A DNA stretch of 15,399 nt. It comes from Litorimonas sp964490745 (GTDB lineage: Bacteria; Pseudomonadota; Alphaproteobacteria; Caulobacterales; Maricaulaceae). Shown here piece by piece: positions 7,029-14,599 of this stretch. The notes beneath the pieces are model-generated. The model made no database searches. It was not told the origin of the DNA and saw only the letters and a list, made by a program, of their open reading frames with translations. Where the stretch lies: positions 1 through 15,399 of the forward strand of contig CAZBDT010000051.1 in assembly GCA_964490745.1 (NCBI GenBank). The letters run 5' to 3'. How positions within the stretch are numbered: the stretch's first letter is position 1; each line of letters starts with the position of its first letter. A program made the translations under genes and the position numbers.

Positions 7029-7463
7029 CTATTCGTCTTGATGTTCACCTAAAGCACGCGCTAATTCCAGTATTTGGCGGCGCACAGCCTTACTTTTGAT
7101 TTTCAAGATAGCTTTGGCCAGGCTCACACCATCTGTTGAATTGATAAAGTCATAGACGATAGGCGACTGATCAGGCGCCTCAGACAATAATGCAGGGCTA
7201 TCAGATTGACCGCCATATTCGGTCGATAAACCATCATAGAAAAAGCTGACAGGGACATCGAGAACCTCAGAGAGCTTCCAAAGACGGCTTGCCCCGACCC
7301 GGTTCGCGCCACGCTCATATTTTTGAACTTGCTGGAAGGTTACGCCTAATTCTTCACCTAATTTCTCTTGGCTTAGCCTCAAGATTTTTCGGCGTAAGCG
7401 CACACGCGCACCAACATGTATATCAACCGGGTTCGGAGAACGCGGCCCAGATGTATCGATCAT
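7029..7463 (-). CDS. XRE-family transcriptional regulator between lnt and trmB
   Basis: DNA-binding regulator of 144 residues. A Cro/CI-type helix-turn-helix spans about 14-70: the second helix begins at SQEKLGEEL (31-39) and the recognition helix is TFQQVQKYERG (42-52), followed by the typical ANRVGASRLWKLSEVLDVPVSFFYDG. The C-terminal half (about 85-140) is polar with a helical end (KAVRRQILELARAL). Alphaproteobacteria commonly carry such a gene between lnt and metK; the PraR regulators of rhizobia, which repress quorum sensing and biofilm genes, belong to this position and type. Orthology to PraR is an inference from context and sequence style. The ATG at 7463 has GGGAT upstream. The 91 bases before the gene contain nested inverted repeats, pointing to autoregulation. 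Confidence 0.93.
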   Translation of the reverse strand: MIDTSGPRSPNPVDIHVGARVRLRRKILRLSQEKLGEELGVTFQQVQKYERGANRVGASRLWKLSEVLDVPVSFFYDGLSTEYGGQSDSPALLSEAPDQSPIVYDFINSTDGVSLAKAILKIKSKAVRRQILELARALGEHQDE

Positions 7464-7477
7464 AATTTATCCCATCT

Positions 7478-7536
7478 ACGTTCTGTGCCTCCATGACACG
7501 AGCTTTTAATGCCTCCACTAAAAGCCGACAGAACGT
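7478..7536. promoter_or_regulatory. Nested inverted and direct repeats upstream of the XRE gene
   Basis: ACGTTCTGT (7478-7486) and ACAGAACGT (7528-7536) are a perfect 9-base inverted pair. Inside it GCTTTTA (7502-7508) and TAAAAGC (7519-7525) are a perfect 7-base inverted pair, and TGCCTCCA occurs twice in direct orientation (7486-7493 and 7510-7517). All of this lies between the lnt stop and the XRE start, ending 14 bases before the start codon. It does not look like a terminator because no T run follows. An operator for the neighbouring XRE dimer, or a structured leader, fits best. Confidence 0.5.
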
Positions 7537-7554
7537 TTATTTAATTACCCTTAA

Positions 7555-9144
7555 TCAGGCACGAGGTCCCACACTTCGTATTCTGATTAATGACACTATG
7601 ACGCATGCAAGCATAGTTATCAAGAGCAGCCAAAAATCTATTAGTTTGATATTCCCATTAAACTTCAGTGGTTTGAGAAGTTTTATATCATTATACTGTA
7701 TTTTTTCGTCTACAACTTCGCCATGAATCCTGCCATATGGATCGATCTGTCCACTCATACCATTCGATGCAGCTCGGATTATCGGAAGCCCGGTTTCAAT
7801 AGATCTGTACCGCGCCGCATTGGCATGTTGGGCGGGGCCTGCGCTTTTCCCAAACCACGCATCATTGGATTGATTGAGAATAAATTCGGCGGGATTTCCG
7901 TCCCCATCCGGCGTTAAACCCGGAAAGACAACCTCATAACATAGTTGCGGCGACAGGCGTGGCAATCCGGGGAAGTCGGCCAAGCGTTTTTCTTTTGCAG
8001 GCGAAATTGAGGCCAAATTCGTTGAAATTAGAGGGAATTGCACATCCTCAAACCAATCCATAAATGGAATATGCTCACCAAAGGCGACTAATTTACGTTT
8101 CCGGTTGCTCGCCGCAATAGCCGGAACACCCTCCGCATTAAATGTAATCGCAACAGAAACATTATAATAGCGCAAGCGCCCCCGCTCCATTTCCGTTTGG
8201 AGGGAATTCATCAACCAAACGGGCGGGGTCTCATCCTCATTCGCCAATAAGCTGCCCACGGCATTTAACAGATCAGGATTATCCATCGCCGGACCTGTAA
8301 AGCCCCGAACCGCCCCTTCCGGCCAAACAAGATGGGTGACGTCTTTTATACCAGGTTGAATACTGGCAATGATAAAATCATTCGTAATGGCAACAGAGCT
8401 ATTAACCTCCATCATATCCGATTGTTTGAACGGCACGGACACGACGCGCATGGAGATATCCGGTTGATAGGTCAAATTCGCCCCTGCTAGGCGCATATGC
8501 CCAATCCCATATAGGCCGAGGACGGGTAGGAATGTCATCAAAATCGGCCAAAGCCTTTCACGCCAAAATATCGCTTGCCCCAAAGCCGCACTGATAAGCA
8601 GAACCAAACAGGACAAGCCGTAAGCCCCAATCCACCGCGCAATTTGGGACGGATGCGATCCAGCCTCGAAAATATAGGCGGGTAGATTCCAAGGAAATCC
8701 CCCCAAAACATGTCCGCGCGTTAATTCAGCCAGTGTAAAGGCTGCCGTAAATCCGATAATCGCAAACACGCCAGAGAGCTTGGCTTTGGCAAAATATGCC
8801 CCCGCCAACCCCCAGAAAAACGCGAGAAGAACGGCTAGCCCCGCCACCATAAAAGGCATAATGGGGATAAATTCCGGGCCGCGCTCAATGAAAGCAGACC
8901 CCACCCAGAACGTCCCTGCCGCGAAATAACCCATCGCCCACCACAACGCGGTTGAGAACCCCCGACGGCCCGGGCGGCTGTCTTCGGCGGCCCATTGCAA
9001 ACGCCCAAATAAAATCGCAAGAGATAAAACTGTGATTGGCCAAAAATGAAAAGGTGCATGGCCGAGCACGGCCAAAGCCCCCAGCAACAAACCGATGAAG
9101 CGGCCTGACCATCCTTGCGTGTTTAAGAGGGTTGGTACTTTCAT
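7555..9144 (-). CDS. lnt: Apolipoprotein N-acyltransferase
   Basis: Inner-membrane enzyme that adds the third acyl chain to the N-terminal cysteine of lipoproteins. The 529 residues match the family. Roughly residues 12-215 form a multi-span membrane region, residues 230-480 a periplasmic nitrilase-like domain, and about 501-521 a final membrane helix. The catalytic triad is E276 (VWPEGA), K349 (NRKRKLVAFGEHIPF) and C402 (PQLCYEVVFPG). The lid and binding motifs NQSNDAWFG (424-432) and ARYRSIETGLPIIRAASNG (444-462) are conserved. The start codon directly follows the corC stop (TAA then ATG, no gap), which indicates translational coupling within the ybeY-corC-lnt operon. The cyclophilin lipoprotein in this window would be one of its substrates. 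Confidence 0.98.
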   Translation of the reverse strand: MKVPTLLNTQGWSGRFIGLLLGALAVLGHAPFHFWPITVLSLAILFGRLQWAAEDSRPGRRGFSTALWWAMGYFAAGTFWVGSAFIERGPEFIPIMPFMVAGLAVLLAFFWGLAGAYFAKAKLSGVFAIIGFTAAFTLAELTRGHVLGGFPWNLPAYIFEAGSHPSQIARWIGAYGLSCLVLLISAALGQAIFWRERLWPILMTFLPVLGLYGIGHMRLAGANLTYQPDISMRVVSVPFKQSDMMEVNSSVAITNDFIIASIQPGIKDVTHLVWPEGAVRGFTGPAMDNPDLLNAVGSLLANEDETPPVWLMNSLQTEMERGRLRYYNVSVAITFNAEGVPAIAASNRKRKLVAFGEHIPFMDWFEDVQFPLISTNLASISPAKEKRLADFPGLPRLSPQLCYEVVFPGLTPDGDGNPAEFILNQSNDAWFGKSAGPAQHANAARYRSIETGLPIIRAASNGMSGQIDPYGRIHGEVVDEKIQYNDIKLLKPLKFNGNIKLIDFWLLLITMLACVIVSLIRIRSVGPRA

Positions 9145-10101
9145 TTAAGGATTTGAGGCCGTCTTTATGCTGTTTTCGGTTACAGCAGGCTTGGTCTCTG
9201 CTGGCATAGACTCTCGCTGTTTCGGAACGGACCCGGACCCGGATGATTTTCGCTTTCCGTCTGCAATGCGTAATCGTTTTACGCGGCGGGAATCCGCATC
9301 CACGACTTCGAACTCTATGCCCGAGGCATGACGTATGATTTCGCCGCGTTCGGGCACCCGGCCTGCCAAAGTAAAGATAAGACCGCCTAATGTATCGACA
9401 TCATCTTCTTCATCCGGCGTTGCGAAATCGCGGCCTAAGGCTTTTTCAAAATCATCAATTAGAATACGTGCATCCGCTTCCCAAACTGATCGTCCGCCTT
9501 TGCCTGTCACGATTTGAACTTCCGGATCACGTTCGTCATGTTCATCATCAATATCGCCAACGATGGTTTCAATCAGATCTTCAATCGTCACGAGTCCGTC
9601 CGTTCCGCCATATTCATCGACAACGACGGCCATGTGAACGCGGTGGCCTTGCATCCTTCGCAGTAGATCTTGCGCTAACATGGAAGGAGGCACGAACAGG
9701 ACTTCGCGTTTGATATATTGGAGAACCTTTTTATCCGGATAGGTTTTATTGGTGCGCCCTTTTGCATCCAGCATCAAATAGGGCAGCAAGTCTTTAATAT
9801 GCACCATGCCCGTCGGATCATCCAAAGTCTCTTTATAGACAGGTAAGCGCGAATGGCCCGCTTCTTTGAAAGCAGCAGAGAGTTCGGTTAGTGTCGATGT
9901 GCTGTCAACGGCGACAATATCTGCACGCGGGACCATGACATCATCCACGCGAAGACGGTGAAATCTCTCAGCCGCAGTCACCATACGTCTTTGTGATAGA
10001 TCAGACGCTTTCGGAGTCGACGGCGTATGAGGCGTGGAGCGTTTTAGAAGATCCCGCAAGCGGCGCTTTGGCGGCATTGCGTTCGAATTGGCGTCAGTCA
10101 T
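9145..10101 (-). CDS. corC: CorC/HlyC-type CBS-domain protein
   Basis: Cytosolic CBS-pair protein of 318 residues in the CorC/TlyC group, linked to magnesium and cobalt transport in enterobacteria and often mislabelled hemolysin. It lacks the membrane DUF21 (CNNM) domain of longer relatives. The first CBS follows VDDVMVPRADI (52-62) and runs to about 115; the second covers about 130-187 and includes VVDEYGGTDGLVTIEDLIE (160-178) followed by the acidic DIDDEHDERD. A CorC/HlyC C-terminal domain lies at about 203-283. The last 35 residues are low-complexity, rich in Ser, Lys and Pro, and probably disordered. The N-terminal 45 residues are basic. It lies 6 bases after ybeY and abuts lnt, the usual order in alphaproteobacteria. 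The transport role is family knowledge, not shown here. Confidence 0.94.
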   Translation of the reverse strand: MTDANSNAMPPKRRLRDLLKRSTPHTPSTPKASDLSQRRMVTAAERFHRLRVDDVMVPRADIVAVDSTSTLTELSAAFKEAGHSRLPVYKETLDDPTGMVHIKDLLPYLMLDAKGRTNKTYPDKKVLQYIKREVLFVPPSMLAQDLLRRMQGHRVHMAVVVDEYGGTDGLVTIEDLIETIVGDIDDEHDERDPEVQIVTGKGGRSVWEADARILIDDFEKALGRDFATPDEEDDVDTLGGLIFTLAGRVPERGEIIRHASGIEFEVVDADSRRVKRLRIADGKRKSSGSGSVPKQRESMPAETKPAVTENSIKTASNP

Positions 10102-10107
10102 GATAAT

Positions 10108-10566
10108 TTAGTCGTCACTCACCTGATACGGGTTGTCAATGCCCAGCTTAGCCAAGGCCACAATTTCAATAGCTTCCATCTCGGCAGCCGTCTGCTCCGT
10201 TTGGTGATCAAAGCCTTGCAGGTGCAGCCAGCCATGCATCACCAAATGTGTCAGATGGGCCTCAAAACTCACGCCTTTATCCATGGCTTCGGCCTGAACA
10301 GTCTCAAAAGCGAGAATGATGTCGCCCAATAAAGGGCCGCTTTGTGGGAAAGAGAGGACATTGGTAGGCTTGTCTTTGTTTCGATAGTCGCGGTTCAATG
10401 TTTGAACTTGGCCATTGTCGGATAAGACCACTGACAGCTCACCCTCTCGCGGGTTTTCCAGCTCAGCCGCAACATGCGACACGGCCCGCGCGATTAAATC
10501 ATCGCAGTTCGGCCAGCCTTCCGCTTGTATCGCAATATCGATCATAAGTGTCATTCCGAGCGCCAT
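10108..10566 (-). CDS. ybeY: Endoribonuclease YbeY (rRNA maturation factor)
   Basis: Zinc-dependent endoribonuclease-like protein needed for 16S rRNA 3'-end maturation and ribosome quality control. The zinc site HGWLHLQGFDH is at 111-121 with three histidines. The other family motif, LNRDYRNKDKPTNVLSFP, is at 57-74, and GDIILAFE is at 81-88. The longest frame gives 152 residues, within the normal range. ATGs at 10566, 10554 and 10545 are all possible; the last has GGA nine bases upstream and begins MIDIAIQAEGW, so the first seven residues may not be translated. It heads the ybeY-corC-lnt run. In related genomes phoH is usually just upstream on the same strand; here a divergent antiporter gene stands there instead. 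Confidence 0.96.
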   Translation of the reverse strand: MALGMTLMIDIAIQAEGWPNCDDLIARAVSHVAAELENPREGELSVVLSDNGQVQTLNRDYRNKDKPTNVLSFPQSGPLLGDIILAFETVQAEAMDKGVSFEAHLTHLVMHGWLHLQGFDHQTEQTAAEMEAIEIVALAKLGIDNPYQVSDD

Positions 10567-10724
10567 ATTACAGTTAGCTTGGTTAAGAAAGCGAACAGAA
10601 CGGTAAAATAAAACACAAAATTGTTGGAAGGTTGGAGATCAATAGAATTAGAAGAGGAGCTTGATCTTGGCATATCTGAAATAAATGGCTTTCCGCGCCC
10701 CCGCTCTCGGGCTAACGCAGCGAT

Positions 10725-12197
10725 ATGGAAAATAGTGTTGGACTTTTATCTCTATTGCCTCCCCTTTTGGCCATTGGTCTGGCGCTATGGACACGGCAGG
10801 TATTCTTGGCGCTCTTCCTCGGCATCGCCTCGGGCTTTTTGATCTTGGCGGGCGGAAACCCGCTACAAGGCGCGATCCAAACCATGGGCGGATTTGTTGC
10901 CGTTTTTGAAAGTAATTATAATACGGAAATCATCATCTTCACCTTGCTGATTGGGGCCTTGATCGCGCTTATTCAACGGGCAGGCGGTGTGGAAGGGTTT
11001 GTCAATCGAGTCTTGGCTTGGCTACAACGCAAAGCTGCCAATGCCGACAGGAAAGGCCAACGCAAACGCGTTGAATTACTGGCCGTGCTGACGGGGGTGT
11101 TGATTTTTGTTGAGAGTAATATTTCGACCCTCACCGTCGGCACGCTTTATCGACCCGTCACGGATGAGTTGAAAATTCCTCGCGAAAAACTCGCCTATAT
11201 CGCAGATAGTACCTGCGCGCCGATTTGTATTCTCATCCCGCTGAATGCGTGGGGCGCCTATGTGATGGGGTTGTTGGGTGAGCAGAATATAGAGAGCCCT
11301 ATTTCGACTTTGGTGGGCGCTGTCGCGTTGAACTTCTATCCCATGCTGGCTGTCTTGCTTGTGCTATTGGTGATCCTGACGGGTCGCGATATTGGCGAAA
11401 TGAAGAAAGCCGAAACACGCGCGGCTGAGGACGGAAAGATTCTTCGCGACGGCGCTGTGCCGATGATCGCGGGTGACATCACCATGATGGAGGCCAAAGA
11501 CGGTATCCGTCCCAAAGCACGAAATATGGTTCTACCGCTCTTGGCGCTCGTCATCTTAATGCCCGTCTTTATGCTTTATACGGGGTGGAGTTCTGAGGGT
11601 TCGAACGGAATTTTCGCACTCGCAGATCGGGCATCCGGCTCAAAATCGGTACTCTATGCCGTATGCGGCGCGATCTTAGTGTCTGTGCTTTTGAATAAGT
11701 CTCAAGGCATAATGGGCGTCCGCGAAATGGTCGATATCGTCCTGAAAGGCATGTCGGGCATGTTGCCGCTGGCCCTGCTCATGGTCTTTGCTTTTGCGCT
11801 CGGAGATTTATGCGGCGCGCTGGGGACGGGTCAATATGTGGCGGAACAGGCCAAGCCTTTCCTCTCCCCCGCCCTCGTCCCTGCGCTTATCTTCTTGATC
11901 AGTGGCTTCATCGCTTTTTCGACAGGGACGAGCTGGGGCACATTTGCGATCATGATTGCGATTGCAGTCCCGCTCGCACAGGGTCTGGACACAAATGTTA
12001 CTTTAGCGGTTGCAGCCGCTCTCGGCGGCGGGGTCTTTGGCGATCATTGCAGCCCGACCTCTGACACATCCATCATCACATCCATGGCAACAGCCAATGA
12101 CCATATTGACCATGTCAGAACGCAACTTCCCTATGCCCTAATAGGCGGCGCTATCACGACGGGTCTTTATCTAATTTTAGGAGCCATTGGTGCGTAA
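10725..12197 (+). CDS. NhaC-like Na+/H+ antiporter family protein
   Basis: Polytopic inner-membrane protein of 490 residues, with about 11-12 hydrophobic segments by eye. Conserved family stretches are NYNTEIIIFTLLIGALIALI (64-83), ADSTCAPICILIPLNAWG (160-177), FSTGTSWGTFA (398-408) and GGGVFGDHCSPTSDTS (434-449). The last two are hallmarks of the NhaC/Na+-H+ antiporter superfamily (Pfam PF03553), whose members exchange Na+ for H+, or malate for lactate in the MleN branch. The true substrate cannot be read from sequence. The cytoplasmic loop at about 221-265 is charged. The ATG at 10725 lacks an obvious strong ribosome binding site. The 158-base gap to ybeY must hold both promoters; TAAAAT at 10604-10609 is a possible -10, but no well-spaced -35 is evident. 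The stop overlaps the start of the avidin-like gene. Confidence 0.9.
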   Translation: MENSVGLLSLLPPLLAIGLALWTRQVFLALFLGIASGFLILAGGNPLQGAIQTMGGFVAVFESNYNTEIIIFTLLIGALIALIQRAGGVEGFVNRVLAWLQRKAANADRKGQRKRVELLAVLTGVLIFVESNISTLTVGTLYRPVTDELKIPREKLAYIADSTCAPICILIPLNAWGAYVMGLLGEQNIESPISTLVGAVALNFYPMLAVLLVLLVILTGRDIGEMKKAETRAAEDGKILRDGAVPMIAGDITMMEAKDGIRPKARNMVLPLLALVILMPVFMLYTGWSSEGSNGIFALADRASGSKSVLYAVCGAILVSVLLNKSQGIMGVREMVDIVLKGMSGMLPLALLMVFAFALGDLCGALGTGQYVAEQAKPFLSPALVPALIFLISGFIAFSTGTSWGTFAIMIAIAVPLAQGLDTNVTLAVAAALGGGVFGDHCSPTSDTSIITSMATANDHIDHVRTQLPYALIGGAITTGLYLILGAIGA

Positions 12198-12612
12198 GAT
12201 TTGTCTTTTCTTAGCCCTGCCGCTTTTAGCTTGTAGCGCAGATGCGCAAGATGTTGCGTCAGCTGTCGAGGGCGTTTGGATGAATGAGCGAGGCTCTGCC
12301 GTCACATTCAAAGCAACAGATGGCCTGCTATCGGGATATTATAACACGCAACTCGGCAATCCTGATCCCAAGAGTCGCTTTCCCCTGACCGGATTCATAG
12401 AAGGTGACCAGCTGACCTTCTCAGTCAATTTCAAAGGCTATGGCAGCCTGACGAGCTGGACCGGACAAATGAGCGAGGATGAGACAGGGCCTTATATCCG
12501 CACTTTATGGCATCTCACACGGGACGTCCCTGATTCGAAAGAAGAAGACGATCTTTGGAGTTCGATTATTGCCGGATCAGCGACATTCCGCCCAACGGAA
12601 AAGATGGATTAA
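12190..12612 (+). CDS. Avidin/streptavidin-family exported protein
   Basis: A 140-residue exported protein with the avidin fold signature; family members bind biotin. The signal peptide is MRKICLFLALPLLACSADA, cleaved near residue 19, or a lipoprotein if LLAC (12-15) is used. The order of motifs follows streptavidin: VWMNERGS (29-36), LSGYYNTQLGN (47-57), LTFSVNFK (75-82), SLTSWTGQ (86-93), IRTLWHLT (103-110), DLWSSIIAGSATF (121-133). Biotin-contact equivalents kept are N32, S36, Y51, T53, S86, T88 and tryptophans W90, W107 and W123. Changed are L25 to R34, W79 to F81 and D128 to A131 (streptavidin numbers first). The GTG at 12190 has TAGGAG six bases upstream; a TTG at 12187 is too close to it. 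The gene overlaps the antiporter stop by 8 bases and shares bases with the convergent TPR gene stop. Family assignment is firm; biotin binding is unproven. Confidence 0.85.
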   Translation: MRKICLFLALPLLACSADAQDVASAVEGVWMNERGSAVTFKATDGLLSGYYNTQLGNPDPKSRFPLTGFIEGDQLTFSVNFKGYGSLTSWTGQMSEDETGPYIRTLWHLTRDVPDSKEEDDLWSSIIAGSATFRPTEKMD

Positions 12613-13307
12613 TTCACCTTCGCGAGTGCGTCTCCCAAAACCGTCACGCCTAGCTCTATCGCCTCAACGCGGTCACAGCGTTGCTTACAAGATTTTTGCG
12701 CTTTCAAAAGCTTATCATATTGCGCTTGCGCCCCTTCAATATTCCCCTCTCGCATCTCTAAGAGACCCAGTCGCAGCCGCGCATCATGAAGTGATTTTGT
12801 GCGTCGGATCGCGCGTTTGAAAGAGGTTTTCGCCTCAGCATATTTTTTAAGCTGAAGCTGGCTCATACCCGTCATATAAAGCTGATAGCCTAAATTATCG
12901 CCACTCCCGATACGCGTCTCAGAGTCTTTTTCGCGCTTTGCACGCTGATTTAATCCCCGAACGTCAAAACCATTTGGCGTGGGCGAATTGGTAAGCTGTC
13001 CACCCTGTGACCCAGAGGTTGGCAACCCATCAATGATTTGTTGAGTAACCGCATTATTTTGCGTCTGAAGGAGCGCTTGCTCTTTAAAATTCTCTTGGCG
13101 AATAAGCCTCGAATAATTCTTCTTAAACTCAATCTCCGCCGTCTCATAATCCCCATTTATGAAAGCCGACATGGCGGGGTCGGTTCCCTGCACGCGGCCC
13201 GTCGCAATCACGACGTCTTCAGGTTCAGAGGATGAGCTGTCTTGAGCCAGTGCCATTGTCGAAAGAGACCCGGAGAGAAGAAGAAGCGTTAGGCAAAAAA
13301 GTCTCAT
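12609..13307 (-). CDS. Exported TPR-repeat protein
   Basis: Exported protein of 232 residues with a signal peptide (MRLFCLTLLLLSGSLSTMALAQ, cleavage near 21-22). The mature start EDVVIATGRVQG (30-41) resembles the segment at the front of TonB-dependent receptor plugs (VVVTG-type). A first helical pair, AFINGDYETAEIEFKKN (48-64), looks TPR-like. Clear tetratricopeptide repeats occupy about 140-173 (GMSQLQLKKYAEAKTSFKRAI) and 174-207. Between them, residues 85-135 are polar and low in structure. Two cysteines, 207 and 211 (CKQRC), could form a disulfide. TPR domains bind proteins, so a periplasmic assembly or scaffold role is possible; the substrate is unknown. It starts 24 bases after the dnaJ stop and is likely cotranscribed. 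Its TAA overlaps the avidin gene's TAA on the opposite strand in TTAA. Confidence 0.85.
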   Translation of the reverse strand: MRLFCLTLLLLSGSLSTMALAQDSSSSEPEDVVIATGRVQGTDPAMSAFINGDYETAEIEFKKNYSRLIRQENFKEQALLQTQNNAVTQQIIDGLPTSGSQGGQLTNSPTPNGFDVRGLNQRAKREKDSETRIGSGDNLGYQLYMTGMSQLQLKKYAEAKTSFKRAIRRTKSLHDARLRLGLLEMREGNIEGAQAQYDKLLKAQKSCKQRCDRVEAIELGVTVLGDALAKVN

Positions 13308-13331
13308 TGCAGGGTCTCACATAGAGATTTG

Positions 13332-14495
13332 TTAATCCACCAAATCGTCCCAGAATGATTTCGCCTTGTCAAAGAAATTACGACTTTGCGGCGATTCTGA
13401 ATGCGTTCCCCCCTCTAACGCAAATTCATGGAGCAATTCTTTCTGACGCTTTGTTAGCCCTGACGGCGTCTCAACCGCAAGTTCAATATACATATCACCG
13501 CGTTTGTCAGAACGTAGAACGCTCATACCTTTTCCGCGTAGGCGTAGGCGTTTGCCTGTCTGACTGCCTTCCGAGATTTTGATCTTGGACCGGCCGCCAT
13601 CAATGGTTGGAATTTCGATTTCCCCGCCCAAGGCCGCTGTCGTCATCGGCACGGGCGCACGACAAAAGAGATTGGCGCCGTCTCGTTCAAAGAGCTCATG
13701 AGGTTTGACAGAAACAAAAATATATAGATCACCGCGCTGTCGTCCGCCCGAAGACCCCCGTTTCGGGGCAGCGTCGCCTTGACCCGTCAGACGAATTCGC
13801 GTGCCATCTTCGACGCCGGAAGGGATCGAAACGTCGAGTTCGGTTTCTTGCCGCGTCTGGCCCACACCGTCACAAGCCCGACAGGGATCAGAGACATATT
13901 CGCCCTGACCGCCACAGGTCGGACAGGCCCGTTCCATTTGGAAAAAGCCTTGTTGCGTTCGCACGCGCCCTTGCCCGCCGCAGGTTGAACAGGTTTCAAC
14001 ACTCGCCCCCGGCTCTGCGCCAATGCCATCGCAACGCTCGCAGTCTTCAGCAATCGGAACGGTGATGTCGATGTCTTTGCCGGCAAAAGCTTCTTCCATG
14101 CTGATTTCCAGCTCATAGCGAAGATCAGAGCCGCGCTGAACCGTTTGGCGTTGACGGCGACCACCGCCGCCAAACATATCGGCAAAACCACCGCCGGCAC
14201 CAGCACCGAAAATCTGGCTGAAAATATCATTGAAATCTTGGAAGCCGCCCGCGCCCGCGCCGCCGCCCTGTTCAAAGGCCGCATGACCCATTCGGTCATA
14301 GGCGGCGCGTTTTTGTTCATCAGAGAGAATACCGTAAGCCTCATTCAGCTCTTTAAACCGCGCTTCCGCTTCAGGATCATCCGGATGACGATCGGGATGG
14401 CACGCCATCGCCTTTTTGCGGAAAGCGGATTTCATCGTCTTGGCATCGGCATTTTTTGCAACGCCGAGGATTTCATAATAATCGCGTTTTGACAT
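13332..14495 (-). CDS. dnaJ: Chaperone DnaJ (Hsp40, type I)
   Basis: Co-chaperone that delivers unfolded proteins to DnaK and stimulates its ATPase. The start at 14495 gives 387 residues, normal for the family. The J domain (about 1-68) contains HPD at 33-35, followed by the Gly/Phe-rich linker (about 76-115). Four zinc-binding repeats are intact: CERCDGIG (152-159), CSTCGGQG (169-176), CPTCGGQG (191-198) and CRACDGVG (205-212). The C-terminal substrate-binding and dimerisation domains follow. The frame is open ten codons further, but MSKRDYYEILGV is the universal start and has AGGA five bases upstream. It lies downstream of dnaK on the same strand but 335 bases away with a terminator between, so dnaJ may have its own promoter. 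Confidence 0.98.
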   Translation of the reverse strand: MSKRDYYEILGVAKNADAKTMKSAFRKKAMACHPDRHPDDPEAEARFKELNEAYGILSDEQKRAAYDRMGHAAFEQGGGAGAGGFQDFNDIFSQIFGAGAGGGFADMFGGGGRRQRQTVQRGSDLRYELEISMEEAFAGKDIDITVPIAEDCERCDGIGAEPGASVETCSTCGGQGRVRTQQGFFQMERACPTCGGQGEYVSDPCRACDGVGQTRQETELDVSIPSGVEDGTRIRLTGQGDAAPKRGSSGGRQRGDLYIFVSVKPHELFERDGANLFCRAPVPMTTAALGGEIEIPTIDGGRSKIKISEGSQTGKRLRLRGKGMSVLRSDKRGDMYIELAVETPSGLTKRQKELLHEFALEGGTHSESPQSRNFFDKAKSFWDDLVD

Positions 14496-14599
14496 GGTCC
14501 TAAGACTCTCATTTCGCCACCGCACAATTCGGATGGCACAGCTTTTAATTTAGATAGTCATGGGGATGCGGCAGTTCAATGCGCGCAGGCCTAGCTGTT

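Noticed and set aside
10621..10842. 73-codon plus-strand ORF upstream of the antiporter gene
   Set aside because: It overlaps the antiporter start in another frame and shows no domain or good ribosome binding site.
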